This document shows positions 37,101 through 45,299 of a DNA stretch of 64,000 nucleotides, one piece after another. Under the pieces are notes generated by a model that ran no database searches, was not told the DNA's origin, and saw only the letters and a program-made list of their open reading frames with translations. Each line of letters begins with the position of its first letter. Positions within the stretch are counted from its first letter, which is position 1. This DNA comes from Elgaria multicarinata webbii (Eukaryota > Chordata > Lepidosauria > Squamata > Anguidae): positions 131,227,197 to 131,291,196 of the forward strand of contig NC_086173.1 in the NCBI RefSeq assembly GCF_023053635.1. Direction: 5' to 3'. The translations under genes and the position numbers were made by a program.

Positions 37101-40100
37101 TTTTTAAAGAGATGAAAAATTGGCATGGTGATAGCTCTTAAGGAGGACTTTAGGCGTGCCAAATTTGTAGCAGATTCATTTGTGCCTTGAATTTTTAGAA
37201 TTTTAAAACTTCCCCCCTCAAACCATTATCCTCATTAAACAAAAAGACACACACAGAGAGAAACATTAATCCACCACTGCCCATTTACGGAGGGAGCTTT
37301 TATCCTTTACTTTGCAGATGCAGAGCTCCACTGCTGGTGGTTGAAGCCTTCTCCAACCTTAACGGTACCTTCTAACATACTTGTCAGAGTATCTTCAGAG
37401 TCTCCCTCACAACAGGGTGCATTGTACAAGTCTAACTGCCCCAGTAGCTTCAAGGAAGCACTAAATTTGTGAAATCTTTGTGCAAGATAATTACTGTATT
37501 TATGAACAAGCCTGGTCTCAAGTGTTGTTATGCTTCAACGAAATTTCTAGAATAACGTTTCCTAACGATTTAACCCTTGGAAACCCATAAACAGACTCTG
37601 TTTTTAAGGCAGGCAATAGTCCTATACTGTATGATTACTTAGAGATTCAATACCTTAAACTAATTTGCAATATACAACGTATGCTGTTCAAACTAAGAAC
37701 TGGAAATTGTATGTCCTGATGCTATGAGCTCCTGAACAGACACCTAACTCCCAGTAACGTGGCAATCCTTTGCCAAGCTGTACCACTTCAGACTATATTA
37801 ATATGACTTAAAGCTCTTCCATACAAAAATTCCCTTCACATAGAAAACTAGATGTCAGGGAGAAGGTTTGTAGCCTAGCCTTTTCTCTGACTCCTACTCC
37901 TCTATGTTCATAGAGGTATTTTGTTTTGGTATGGAGAGGCATTTATTCCATACAAGTCCCCATCAGCCCCATAAACAGTTTTTCACCTCAATTAGCATAA
38001 GACCATAGAAAACCAGATCATAAATAAAAATAGTGATAGCCCTAATACAAGGGTACAAAACTAACACAGGAGTCTTCCTTCTGTCCCCACCCAGCCCCCT
38101 TCCATAGCTGTACACACAAGGTCAATCGTAAGGACAAGGAATACAAAATTATGAGCTACTATGATTCAACATAATCATAAAAGATCAGAAAACTCACACC
38201 ATGACCTGATTCGCATGTAACGACAGTCCATGGTTGCCACACACTGCCCCCAGCCTCATCAGTTCCTGGCCTCTTTGCTAGAATGTCTGAGGGAGAAACA
38301 ACCCAGAGTTTTAATGCATGGTTTGTCATTGGGTTAAAACTCTGGGTTGGTTCTCCCTCAACAATCCAGAGTGCCGGGTTCATACATCACACCAAACAAC
38401 CCAGGAACTGTTGTTTACTAAACCAGATGCAAAGCAGAAGCAGCAAGCAGGCGGGACACAAGCATTCTCATTCATGTATAGCTTCAACCAATTATCTGTA
38501 AGGACTGTAAGTGACTCAGCTACACTTGCCATGACAGGATAGAGCAGTACTATGCTACTAGAGCTATAGCATATTTACAAAGTCCAGCTATCCAACATGT
38601 ACACTTTTTACAAAGAAATCATGCCTTAAACCTAAGCAAACTTTCATTATACTTTCAGGTAAATTTTCTCTCATTTTTCAGAACTATTCATCAAGAGAGC
38701 TCATGCTACTTCTAGAAAATGGTTTTAAAATCTATGTACCTAGAAAATGCTAAAGAAAAGGGGGCTAAATATGAGACACAAATCTAACTATTAACAATAG
38801 TTCAGCTGAGCAACAAAGTAAATGTATGATCCATTGATGACCTACATCTTTTAAACTGATGACCTACATCTTTTTGTGAACTGCCCAGAGAGATTTGGCT
38901 ATTGGACAGTATAAAAATGTAATAAATAAACTGTGGAGTCCGTTTCAGAGTTAAAATGTATACTATGCTGCAAATTTCTCAAAACTGAACTTTCAAATTC
39001 TGTTTATTCCCCTTTCAGTAAATTCCTAGGCGTTGTTTCAAAATAACATATTTAACATTTCATTTGGAGAAACATTAAATCAATTTACATAAACCCTACA
39101 GGTATTTTTAAAATGTTTTAATCGTGTGTTTCTTATTATAGCTTTTAAACTAAAATAATACTAAAAAAGTTCTTGTAAATAATTCTGAAAATATGTTCTT
39201 AATATTTTATCCTGAAATATAATGAACTCTTCAGATACCAAAAAATGTAAGATACTATGGGCAGTATCCAATGCCACTCAAGTGCCAGCAGGACCCACAA
39301 TCAGTGCAACAGAAAGCTAGCACTTCTTAAAACAACTGGAACGGAGCCAAAACTCATTTCTGGAACAGGTCAACAAAGCTCACACTGACTTGTCCCACTT
39401 CAAAAATGAACCGTTTGGCTCAGTTCCGGGGTTGCTCTAGAAAGCGCTAACTTTCTGTTGCGCACCAGTGGTGGGCCCCACTGGCAAAACATAATTAGTG
39501 GAAGCACACAAACAGTGTTGGTTACTGCCCTATGTATGTACTTTCCAAAGCCAAAAACTTTGAGGATCAATACTGGTAGTAAAGCAAAACAATAACAGAG
39601 CAAAAATATTTTTGTTAACATTTAAGGACAGATGTGATCCAAGCTACAATAAAATATGGCCTGTACACACATCACAATAACCCTGAATTAAAAAAAAAAG
39701 TCTGGGTGATTGTAAGTGAAGCAATGTGCTGGTGCAAGTGGGAGTGGTTAAATAACCCATGGACACTCTATCCCTGGGTTGTTTATCATGACATGTGAAC
39801 CAGGGACTCTAGTCTCTCTCTCTCTCCCCCAACAAGCCAGAGTTCATAGCAAACAACCCTGGGTTGTTTAGTCACTCCTGCTGCACACTGCCACATTCAC
39901 AATACCTCAGATATTATTATTTTTTAAAAAAAAAATCAGGTTATTGCAACATGTGAACTGGGCCAAAATAAAAAACTGAATCTGCAAAACAGAAATACAG
40001 AAGCTATTACAACAATTGTTACATTTTATCATAGTAGCATAAATAATTGATCCTGGGTCTTATATTTTCAAGCTGTACCATGCAAGGATGACAAAAATAA

Positions 40101-42470
40101 AAAGTTTAAAATAAGTTTATACTGATGCAACAAAAAAACCAGCTATTAAGTGCAGAATTATTCTGTGTAATTTAGGTTTTGCATATACTAGGAAAAGTCA
40201 AGCGCTACATTTTTTTCTTATTTTGCTAAACTTCAGTTTTTCCCCCAACCCAGAGTCACATAGTATAAGAAAGTTGACTATTGTAAGCTCTGAAGTAAGC
40301 TCTGAAAGATCAATATCCACTTGAAATAAGCATTCCTTGCTGAAGCATGCATACCACTATGACAGACTGGAAGCAAGAAAATGAGCACTCACTAACAGTA
40401 CACACTGGAGATCTTTTCCCTTCCTGCTAGGCAGTGAGCCAATAAAAAAGTCAGAGTAGCACTAGAGATTATCCCAGAGAAATGAAATAGTCAAGTAAAA
40501 CCCAGATATACAAACAAGTGTGTTCAATAACTGCACTGCACTCTCTCCCTTGACTGCTCCAACCTATAGGGAAAAGCTGTAGCTCAGTGTTAAAGGGCAT
40601 ATTTTGGATGTAAAAGGCCCAAGTTCAGTCCTTGGCATCTCTAGGCATGCCTGGGAAAGACTTCTGTTAAAACCCTGGAAAACCACTGCCTGTCGTTGTA
40701 GTAGTTTTTTCAACATTTAATGTCATTCTTAGCATTAATTCCCTATCTGTAAATTGGGTCTGAAAATGGCCAATAAAAGTTTGCTTTCCATGCGTGGCTC
40801 TACTTCTGGATCAAGAAGCACATGCACAAAAAAGGGTCTTGTGCGAGCAGTTCCCATTGCTGATTATTAAGAGTGGCACTGTATCAGACTTTGGACTTGA
40901 TATGTGCATATTTATGTAATGCTAACGAACTCGTTTTGCCATTATGCAGAATTACCGTTGCCTGGCTCAATACTAGCTAGTAGATCAAAAACAAATGAAA
41001 AGCAAAAAAGTTCATGTATACCTTTGTGCAAGAAACCTCACATAAATCCACCTTTTCACACATGTAGTAGCAAAATGTAGCAATAGCCTGACTCAATGTT
41101 TGTAGCTTGACTTAACTCACAACTCTGAAAACTGATTGCAAAATACACAGTAGATTTCCAGTTTTTGCCTATGAAATCAGGGACCAGAAGTGTATAAAGC
41201 CCAAAGAGGAAGAATCACGTTTACTGTATTCACTAGGATCAATTAAAGCTGATAAGCAACTCTAGGAAGGATCACAGGCAGTTAGAAATATACTTCTCAA
41301 ACTCTGATAAGTAAGTGCAGCAATTTTTAATTCTGTAAGAAAGTTACCTCAACAGAAGAACTTGAGAAACACTTACACTGCAGGGTTCTAAATTTGGAAT
41401 TATAAAGAAATGTAACTAATGAAGTATTCCAATGTTTGAAAAGCATTTAGTTGCTAACTTTCTTTCTGACTTTTCTGGGAACATAGAAAGAAGCTATCAG
41501 TCAATTAAAATCACTCACATTGTCTCTCCAGTCTTGGCAACATGACAAAGAAACTGATCCAGTATCGGACACACTTCCTTCTTCCCCCTCTTTTCAAAAT
41601 CTGTGAAAAGAACAGAAGAAATGGGGGTGGGGGGGAGTTATTTAAAGGATACTTTGTTTGTTAAACACCATCTCACCCTCCTGCTACCCCATATACTAAA
41701 TATAAACACACATACACCAGAACAAGGCCTTAGAAGCCTCTGAAGGATATCAAATACATATTAATAGCTCGGAAATTGATTTTCCCCTTGTCTTTCAAAG
41801 CTAGTTTCTAATACTAGGCCACCTGCCTTAGGTAGGAGAGCAAGGTGAAGCATACGCAATGCAATCCAGTGATTTGTTGGTGTGGGACAGAACATGGAAG
41901 GAAAAGGTAACAGGAAATAGAAAAAGGAAGGGGAAGGCAATTACAAGGGAACACAGACATCAAATATGGAAGAAAGTGCAGATAATGTAGGAAAGGGCAT
42001 TCCAAAGGTCCTTTAAGGAAAGAGTGGAAGAGTCAGATGGAATGGGAGGAACGGGAAACCACTGGTGTGTGGGTCATATTAGGGTCGCTATATTACCACC
42101 CTGGCCACAGATACTTTCACGCACTGAGCAGGGCCCTCTGAACAGAACTGCTCAGACTCTGGCGGGACATTGGGGGTGAGGGGGAGGAATGGGTTCCCAA
42201 CTACCCAGCTTCTCTTCCTTCCCCTCTTCCCTCACCCAGGGAGATTAAAAAAAGTATCTTCCCTTCCCACAGGGGATCTCTGGAGGTTCTTACGTGGCTC
42301 CCCCAAGACTGAGGACCAGGCCTTATCTCCTCATTCCCAAGGCCGGTGGCTTGCCCCATTCTCTCCTCTACCCCCTACCCCCGTGACCTAGGGGTAACCC
42401 CCTCCCCTCCCCCCCAAAAGCACCCACAGCCTCCACCTTTTAGTGCCTCCTGCAGTCTGTCGACATCCAT
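9022..42470 (-). CDS. PPP4R2: PPP4R2, protein phosphatase 4 regulatory subunit 2 (whole split gene, 9 coding exons)
   Basis: Regulatory subunit of the PP4 serine/threonine phosphatase; with catalytic PPP4C and PPP4R3 it forms the trimer linked to dephosphorylation of DNA-damage substrates such as gamma-H2AX and RPA2. Coding exons, in minus-strand order: 42470-42437, 41600-41519, 21254-21084, 16089-15996, 14899-14862, 12552-12478, 11690-11547, 10843-10578, 9335-9022. They sum to 1218 nt, giving 405 residues plus TAA, close to the remembered human length (417). All introns are GT-AG and every phase joins cleanly. The N-terminal ~127 residues are the conserved core ([20 protein letters not shown], then [18 protein letters not shown]). 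The C-terminal half is hydrophilic, with a basic patch [12 protein letters not shown] (possible NLS), an acidic run KEEDEEEEE and the family ending EPMEQD. The start ATG lies in a CpG island. Identification is by recognised sequence; function is from family knowledge. Confidence 0.97.
9450..9545. repeat. Short TIR element (GGGCARTATCC family)
   Basis: Ends GGGCAATATCCAACACT and AGTGTAGGATACTGCCC are inverted repeats. A longer relative is at 39259-39530. Confidence 0.6.
10436..10500. repeat. Left half of a TIR element
   Basis: TTGGATCCAGGCTTAGTCAT and AATGGGACTTAAGTTAGTCA match the left half of the complete copy at 27281-27404. Confidence 0.5.
10578..10843 (-). CDS. PPP4R2: PPP4R2 coding exon 8
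   Basis: 266 nt after acceptor TCTTCCAG. Encodes the hydrophilic region with [18 protein letters not shown], the basic patch [13 protein letters not shown] and the acidic end [10 protein letters not shown]; donor G|GTATAT. The acidic tract appears shorter than I recall for the mammalian protein, which accounts for part of the length difference. Confidence 0.95.
11547..11690 (-). CDS. PPP4R2: PPP4R2 coding exon 7
   Basis: 144 nt after acceptor CTTTGCAG. Encodes [20 protein letters not shown], then [20 protein letters not shown] and QAEEKIN. The donor AG|GTTTGT lacks the usual purine at +3 and is the weakest in the gene. Length is a multiple of three, so skipping would keep the frame. Confidence 0.94.
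11906..11994. repeat. Foldback fragment in intron 6
   Basis: TAATCCTAAACATGG near the left and GTTTAGGATTGCAGCC at the right form inverted ends of the 'CAATCCT' family; heavily diverged. The rest of intron 6 (11691-12477) is unique AT-rich DNA. Confidence 0.4.
12478..12552 (-). CDS. PPP4R2: PPP4R2 coding exon 6
   Basis: 75 nt after acceptor CTTGTAG. Encodes [17 protein letters not shown] then NSPSYSE, ending in AG|GTAAGA. The start of the linker region, polar and probably disordered; length is a multiple of three. Confidence 0.95.
12728..12802 (+). repeat. CR1 3'-end fragment
   Basis: TATGGATTCCTGCATTGAGC, then GACTCGATGGCCATATAGGC and a terminal ATTCTGATTCTG. The same 3' end occurs at 53490-53556. 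Confidence 0.6.
14065..14190. repeat. Diverged foldback hAT-like MITE
   Basis: Contains GCAGCCCTCC, CTACAACTCTCATTAG and AACATTTGGAAATCC in the order of the family typified at 2236-2372; ends are worn. Confidence 0.5.
14862..14899 (-). CDS. PPP4R2: PPP4R2 coding exon 5 (38-nt small exon)
   Basis: Only 38 nt, after acceptor TGTTACAG. Encodes [12 protein letters not shown] and the first two bases of a Glu codon, with donor GA|GTGAGT. It is found only by expecting the family sequence between exons 4 and 6. The length is not a multiple of three, so skipping it would shift the frame. Confidence 0.95.
14900..15995 (-). other. PPP4R2 intron 4
   Basis: About 1.1 kb, unique-looking. A pyrimidine-rich stretch covers about 15060-15370; no coding similarity. 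Confidence 0.85.
15996..16089 (-). CDS. PPP4R2: PPP4R2 coding exon 4
   Basis: 94 nt after acceptor TTTGTTTCAG. Encodes [18 protein letters not shown] followed by [13 protein letters not shown], ending in phase 0 at AAG|GTAATA. Completes the conserved core domain at about residue 127. Confidence 0.96.
17547..17788 (+). repeat. tRNA-derived SINE (Sauria-SINE-like)
   Basis: Head GAGCCAGTGTGGTGTAGCGG with A-box and B-box (GGTTCTAGTCC) spacing as in tRNA; body CTCAGCCCAACCCACCTCAC; tail AAGGCGGGATATAAATG then AATA repeats. The first ~22 bp are preceded by a near copy (17530-17550), a small tandem duplication of the head. Confidence 0.85.
18185..18995. repeat. Diverged ~0.8-kb sequence pair, copy A (intron 3)
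   Basis: Shares ordered blocks with 33430-34290: ATAAGTTTATTA, GAAATGGAACTAATAAATAG, AGATGAGTGGTTGTCAG, CAACAGTTTTCAGTACCTTT, AGATCTCTC and GAACATTTT. Copy A is interrupted by the MITE at 18787-18922. Either an unnamed interspersed repeat or an old local duplication. Confidence 0.65.
18787..18922. mobile_element. Foldback hAT-like MITE with 8-bp target duplication
   Basis: Ends CAGGGGTGGGC and GCCCACCCCTG; flanks CTCTAGGG and CTCTAGGC (7 of 8 match). The sister sequence near 34190-34210 lacks the insert, giving the empty site. Confidence 0.8.
19048..19145. repeat. Truncated hAT-like MITE
   Basis: CTACAACTCTCATAACCCC, then CAAAACATCTGAAGGGC and GCCTACCCCTG: the right part of the family at 2236. 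Confidence 0.55.
20311..20404. repeat. Short inverted repeat
   Basis: TGCCTTGGCCACTCTTCC faces GGAAGAGTGGCCAAGGCA exactly, with weaker pairing outside (GAGGC..CAAAGATT against AATCTTTGCCTC). The family is not recognised. Confidence 0.6.
21084..21254 (-). CDS. PPP4R2: PPP4R2 coding exon 3
   Basis: 171 nt after acceptor TTTTCAG. Encodes [20 protein letters not shown], then [20 protein letters not shown] and [16 protein letters not shown], ending in GG|GTATGC. This is the most conserved block of the family and the anchor for the gene call. Confidence 0.97.
23922..24560 (-). repeat. L2/CR1-type LINE 3' end with (ATT)n tail, interrupted by a MITE
   Basis: On the minus strand the frame reads [20 protein letters not shown] then [20 protein letters not shown], the C-terminal signature of L2/CR1 reverse-transcriptase proteins (APRLWN.LP). 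The 3' UTR (CCTCGATCC...GGGTAAGAAATAAA) and the (ATT)n tail (23922-23966) follow. The MITE at 24060-24240 splits it. A plus-strand relative with the same tail is at 32755-32981. Confidence 0.75.
24060..24240. mobile_element. Tc1/mariner-like MITE (181 bp) with TA target duplication
   Basis: Ends CTGTATTTCTTCGATTCTAA and its near inverse TTAGAATCGAAGAAATATGG; TA at 24058-24059 and 24241-24242. Internal repeats of GATTCTAAGACGC. Nested in the LINE fragment. Confidence 0.75.
26169..26720 (-). repeat. Old CR1-like LINE fragment (ORF1-type coiled coil and EN-like piece)
   Basis: The minus strand around 26470-26380 reads [20 protein letters not shown] followed by [12 protein letters not shown], a coiled-coil pattern like CR1 ORF1. 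Further on (about 26245-26205) it reads [11 protein letters not shown], like the DFN motif of an AP endonuclease. It runs into the CR1-like end GGGCTCTTCTTATGTTCCTA. Internally deleted. Confidence 0.5.
27281..27404. mobile_element. TIR element, 124 bp
   Basis: GGGTTGGATCCAGACTTAGT and ACTAAGTCTGAATGCAACCC are inverted ends of about 27 bp. It sits 14 bp from the next MITE. Confidence 0.65.
27419..27546. mobile_element. Foldback hAT-like MITE
   Basis: Ends CAGGGGTGGGGAACC and GGTTCCCATCTCTG, with flanks GTTTAAAG and ATCTAAAG (6 of 8). Confidence 0.7.
29345..29430. repeat. 'CAATCCT' foldback element
   Basis: GGCTGCAATCCT at the left and TAGGATTATACTG at the right, with the palindromic core AGTCTCACTGTATTCAGTGG typical of this squamate family. 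Confidence 0.55.
29472..29612. mobile_element. Palindromic MITE, 141 bp, ~40-bp inverted ends
   Basis: Left GGCCATAGCTAGACCTAAGG, right CCTTAGGTCTAGCTGTGGCC, with pairing extending through the TTTATCC...GGATCATCC arms. Relatives at 1-128 and, more distantly, 47037-47447. Confidence 0.75.
30281..30419 (+). repeat. CR1-like 3' end
   Basis: Plus-strand form of the repeat at 1571: TTGTTGGGGAACATGGCAGG, TTGTGGGTTCCTGCTC, TTTGATCCAGCATG, CTCTTCTTACATTC. Confidence 0.65.
32632..32705 (-). repeat. LINE 3' tail
   Basis: ATTTCTATACTGCCCAACAG and GCTCTCTGGGTGGTTCATAAA are the reverse complement of a 3' tail shared by copies at 36814, 38870, 43559, 53005 and 54120. Confidence 0.55.
32755..32981 (+). 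repeat. L2/CR1-type LINE 3' end with (ATT)n tail
   Basis: ACTGATCTCTTCTGGCAGGC resembles the C-terminus codons of the family (KT.LF.QA). It is followed by CCCCGCCTCGATCCAATCGG, GAGGCGGTAAGAAA and an ATT run. Same family as 23922-24560. Confidence 0.65.
33430..34290. repeat. Diverged ~0.8-kb sequence pair, copy B (intron 2)
   Basis: Partner of 18185-18995 in the same orientation. Contains a 15-bp tandem doublet GTTAGGGAAACACAT (33889-33919) and an (AAT)n run (34101-34129) that copy A lacks. Confidence 0.65.
35277..35490. repeat. TAGGGATGTGC-family element, 5' part
   Basis: GGTGTGCAAAGTGGGTCTTC, AAAAATTCAATCTGGAGCTC, CGTCGAATTACCCATGG and ATAAAACTTG run parallel to 36728-36975. No terminal duplication was found. 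Confidence 0.55.
36551..36692. repeat. Foldback hAT-like MITE
   Basis: CAGGATGGGGAAATTGCAGG, GCAGATGTTGCTGGACTGCA, then GGGAGTTGTAGTCCAACAAC and AGTTCCCCACCCCC. Confidence 0.65.
36728..37215. repeat. TAGGGATGTGC-family element with internal tandem doublet and nested LINE tail
   Basis: Starts TAGGGATGTGCAAAATGGG. At 36814-36868 a LINE tail (CCGCCCAGGGAGCTTCGGCT then GGTATAAAAATG and AAT repeats) is inserted; the copy at 35277 lacks it. From about 36940 a ~140-bp unit (AGCTCTTAAGGAGG, GCCAAATTTG, AGATTCATT) occurs twice. The right end was not found. Confidence 0.6.
38203..38500. repeat. Long foldback element, copy 1
   Basis: Begins GACCTGATTCGCATGTAA; the centre holds CAACCCAGAGTTTTAATGC facing TTAAAACTCTGGGTTGG. 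Relatives at 39657 and 60430. Confidence 0.55.
38870..38935 (+). repeat. LINE 3' tail
   Basis: TGAACTGCCCAGAGAGATTT, GGCTATTGGACAGTATAAAA, AATAAATAAA. Confidence 0.55.
39259..39530. mobile_element. Foldback TIR element, 272 bp
   Basis: Ends GGGCAGTATCCAATGCC and GGTTACTGCCC; arms carry GCAACAGAAAGCTAGC facing GCTAACTTTCTGTTGC, and GGAACGGAGCC facing GGCTCAGTTCC. Confidence 0.65.
39657..39965. repeat. Long foldback element, copy 2
   Basis: Ends TGGCCTGTACACACATCACA and TGCAACATGTGAACTGGGCCA are inverted with mismatches; inside, the CCTGGGTTGTTT blocks recur. Confidence 0.55.
40569..40700 (+). repeat. tRNA-derived SINE of a second family
   Basis: A-box-like TAGCTCAGTGTTAAAGG and B-box-like AGTTCAGTCC, followed by TGGCATCTCTAGGCATGCCT and CCTGGAAAACCACTGCC. 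Same family, minus strand, at 55895-56080. Confidence 0.7.
41519..41600 (-). CDS. PPP4R2: PPP4R2 coding exon 2
   Basis: 82 nt after acceptor TTTTCACAG. Encodes [17 protein letters not shown], then [11 protein letters not shown] with the Met codon split by donor AT|GTGAGT. Part of the conserved N-terminal core. Confidence 0.95.
41601..42436 (-). other. PPP4R2 intron 1
   Basis: About 0.8 kb, purine/pyrimidine-biased tracts, ending against the CpG island. No repeat recognised. Confidence 0.85.
42437..42470 (-). CDS. PPP4R2: PPP4R2 coding exon 1
   Basis: Encodes the N-terminus [11 protein letters not shown] plus the first base of an Asp codon. The donor is G|GTGGAG. The start matches the known family N-terminus (human MDVERLQEALKDFEK, from memory) and lies in the CpG island, so this ATG is chosen over others nearby. 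Confidence 0.93.
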
Positions 42471-42800
42471 GATCCGCCGCTACCTCTTCTTCTTCCCCCT
42501 TCTCCTCCTGCCCTGCCCCCCGGGCCCTCACAGGAAACAGGCAGCCAGCAGCCGCGCAGCGACGGGGGCTCAGCTTCCACCACACAATCAGAGAGGGAGA
42601 GAGGGAGAGAGAGAAACACAGAGTCCCCGGCGGCCGGGCTCAGCAAGCTTCCAACATGGCGCCCAAGCCGTCGCCGTGCGCGCCCCCGACACACTCTCGC
42701 AAGCACACCGAAACAAGCCTCTCCTCTTCCCGCCGGCACGGGGGCGCGCTCGCAGAGGTGGGGGTGGGAAAGAAGAGGAGGAGGGCGGGGCCATGGCCGA

Positions 42801-42808
42801 TGACGTCA
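42801..42808. promoter_or_regulatory. CRE palindrome (CREB/ATF site)
   Basis: Perfect TGACGTCA about 330 bp upstream of the PPP4R2 start codon, between two GC boxes in the CpG island. Confidence 0.7.
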
Positions 42809-43558
42809 CCGCCCCGCCGGCGAAAGGCTGAGGCGAGAGCGAGAGCCGCAGCGATGGAGAAGCAGCCCGCGTCAGGATTGGGCGAAAGGCGCTTTCTTTT
42901 GGCTCGCGACAGCCGGGCTGGCTGCCCGCCCGCAACGCCCACTTACGGTCACGTCACGTCACATTCTGGCTGAGGGCGCCGCGTCTTCTCCTCCTCAGTC
43001 TGCGTGTTAAAACTAGTGGGCTTGCCGGTGTGCGCCGGACGCAGACAGCGCTGGGAGTTACGGCGCTTCCATGTTTACACGCGCGCACGCGTACACACAT
43101 ACGAGCATTTCTGTCATTCATCAGGCAGAGTGCTGTGGCTCCCTCGGCGTCTTCACCCCCCTTCGCTGTCTGTCCCTTGACCCGTCATATACGAGCCTTC
43201 CTTCCCTCACACGCAAACTGCTCTCTTTGTACTAGTGAGGGTCTCCAGAAGGACGCAGTTGCAACACCCGTCCAGACAACGTCTGTTATTGGGCAGATTA
43301 ACAATATAATGGAATCAGATTGCATTACAGGGGAACACAGCAGTGTTTCCCTGTGTTAAGGATGAACAGCAATATATATATATACTCCATATAGCGTCCG
43401 CAGGCATTAGAGTTTCTGTCCCCGGTTCTTTGTGTGGCGGGAACACTGGTCCAATTAGCAACCAAGCAATGAGTATCGACTTGCAAATGAAAGGGTTGTG
43501 GGGAGAATTACACAAAATGTGGCTTCTAGCAGCTGGATGGCGCTAAGGTTATTTTGGT

Positions 43559-43690
43559 TATTTATTTATTTATTTCATTTTTATACCGCCCAATAGCCGA
43601 AGCTCTCTGGGCAGTTCACAAAAATTAAAACCATGAAAAGCATAATAAAACAACCAACAGTCTAAAAACACAATTACAAAATTGTCAGAC
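43559..43690 (-). repeat. LINE 3' tail
   Basis: TTATTTATTT run, then TTTTTATACCGCCCAATAGC, CGAAGCTCTCTGGGCAGTTC. Confidence 0.65.
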
Positions 43691-43914
43691 TATACCTTTG
43701 GACACTTATCTCAGTTTTTCATCATCTTGCTTGTGAAGTCTGCTCATTATTTTATGAATGCAGCTGACTGCTAAATAAGTGGAAAGCCATCTATTTTATT
43801 TGAATTATTTTAAACTTTTATTTTATTTTTCTGCCTATTTTCTGATAGTGTCCCCCCCACCCCACCCCGGTTGTTGTGGAGAGAAATACCTTTGAACGCG
43901 AGAAAAGCTACAGT

Positions 43915-44378
43915 GTCCGGGGGCTGTCTAAAGGTCTTTTGCCCTGTGGTGGCTGCGAATCGGTGCTGCATTGCCACCAGGGAGCAAATAGATGAAGCTG
44001 CGCAGTGAAAAAGTTGGGTACTTTCCTTGACTTTTCTCGCTGGAGCGAGGTCACCAGGAGGGAGTGCAGGCTTTACCGTGGCCATTGGGCTCATGGAACA
44101 TGACCCCTGCCATCCACCCTGTCTTCCCACGCCCCAGGCAACCTACCATGGACCTCGATTTGCCCCCAGAACTCCCCCAGCATCCACATGAAGCAAGATC
44201 ACTACCAACAGATAGTGGAAATATGGTGGTGATCTTGGAGGAAAGGAAAAAGTCACAGTAAGTCTGTGATTTTTAAGGGGAGAAGCCCTGTGGTGGCTGC
44301 AAATTGGCTGCTGTTCTGTATAACCAACACAGCGCCACTGCACAGCTACCCCATGGTAAATAGGGCATGTAGACAGCA
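43915..44378. repeat. Possible TIR element
   Basis: GGGCTGTCTAAAGG and CCCTGTGGTGGCTGCGAAT near the left recur as CCCTGTGGTGGCTGCAAAT at 44287 and, inverted, GGCATGTAGACAGCACC at the right. Boundaries uncertain. Confidence 0.3.
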
Positions 44379-44839
44379 CCCCGCTGGCTGACGGAGTTTA
44401 GGATTTTGTGGAAACCCTGATGTGCTGGTGGAATTAGAAATATGGCACCATTGATACAACAGGGTCTAACATCTGCTAACCTGCTGCCTGTAGAGCCTCT
44501 GAAGTGACTGGTTGCCAGTCCCACACACTTTCAAGATCTCCATCCTGGATGCCGATCAATAAAAGCTTTGCCACACATGCTAGGTCTTTGTTGCTAGGCA
44601 ATGGTTGATAGGGATCCCTTCCCACTGGGCTCAGGTTAGGACTGCAGTGGGGCAGAAAGTTTGATAGACAAAGGGCAGGCTTCTCAAGGTGCAAAAGTGG
44701 GACAGATGTAGCCTCCATGGTGTATGAGACCATCAGCTGTTGGAGGAAGTGAGGAACTAGGATAGAGGGGAAAGCATTAGGAGAAGGATGGATGCAGAGG
44801 GGCCTTTACCTAGACTGCCTTCCCCTATATACACCCAGT

Positions 44840-45175
44840 TGACCTCTGAGATCTTCAGAGGCGAATGTTGCCAGATAATATCAAAAAAGCAGTCCTTCTC
44901 AGCAGTGGCTCCCACTCCTTGGAACGCTATCCCACACATGCTTCGAGAGGCATTAACCATGACAAGGTTTGCATGCCTTTTGAAAATCTATCTGTTTACA
45001 CAGGCTTTCCCTGGCCTGTAATATTGTTTTATTGTTTATTGATTTTGCTGTTATGTTTTTAATTATTTATTATTTTATAACATTTTATATTGTATTACAT
45101 TTTAGTATATCCCACTTAAAGGTTGTTGTTGTTGTTATATTAAGTGGTATATAAGTATATGTATTTAGGCCTGCT
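44840..45175 (+). repeat. L2/CR1-type LINE C-terminal fragment and 3' UTR
   Basis: The frame SFSAVAPTPWNAIPHMLREA, LTMTRFACLLKIYLFTQAFP matches the C-terminal signature (VAPTLWN.LP). A GTT run follows near 45122. Confidence 0.7.
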
Positions 45176-45299
45176 GGGGAAATGGAAAGATATGAGACAT
45201 GAGAACAGGCATTTTATTTCTTTTGCATTTTGATGGACATGTTCAGGAGCTGTAACTACTAGATCAACTTTTTGCCCAGATTCAGAGAATCTGGAATGT

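Larger units (their letters stand above)
21255..41518 (-). other. PPP4R2 intron 2 (20.3 kb)
   Basis: The largest intron, between the core-domain exons. Contains LINE, CR1, SINE and MITE copies listed separately. Unique-looking stretches with no recognised content include 21302-23920, 24660-26165, 30420-32630 and 40700-41518. Small open frames in these parts show no known domain. Confidence 0.9.
42430..43080. promoter_or_regulatory. PPP4R2: CpG-island promoter of PPP4R2
   Basis: The only long stretch dense in CpG dinucleotides outside the transposon at 687-1376. It covers exon 1, the 5' UTR and the upstream flank. Visible sites: a full CRE palindrome TGACGTCA (42801-42808), GC boxes at 42783-42790 and 42811-42818, an inverted CCAAT (ATTGG, 42877-42881), two overlapping CACGTCA motifs (42950-42963) and a YY1-like AACATGGCGCC (42653-42663) probably near the transcription start. 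No TATA box in a useful place. The pattern is that of a broad housekeeping promoter. Confidence 0.88.

Noticed and set aside
42656-42973. Open frames of 100+ codons on both strands in the PPP4R2 CpG island
   Set aside because: GC-rich DNA is poor in stop codons; the frames are Arg/Pro/Ala-rich without a family resemblance, and the true start of PPP4R2 is in another frame.
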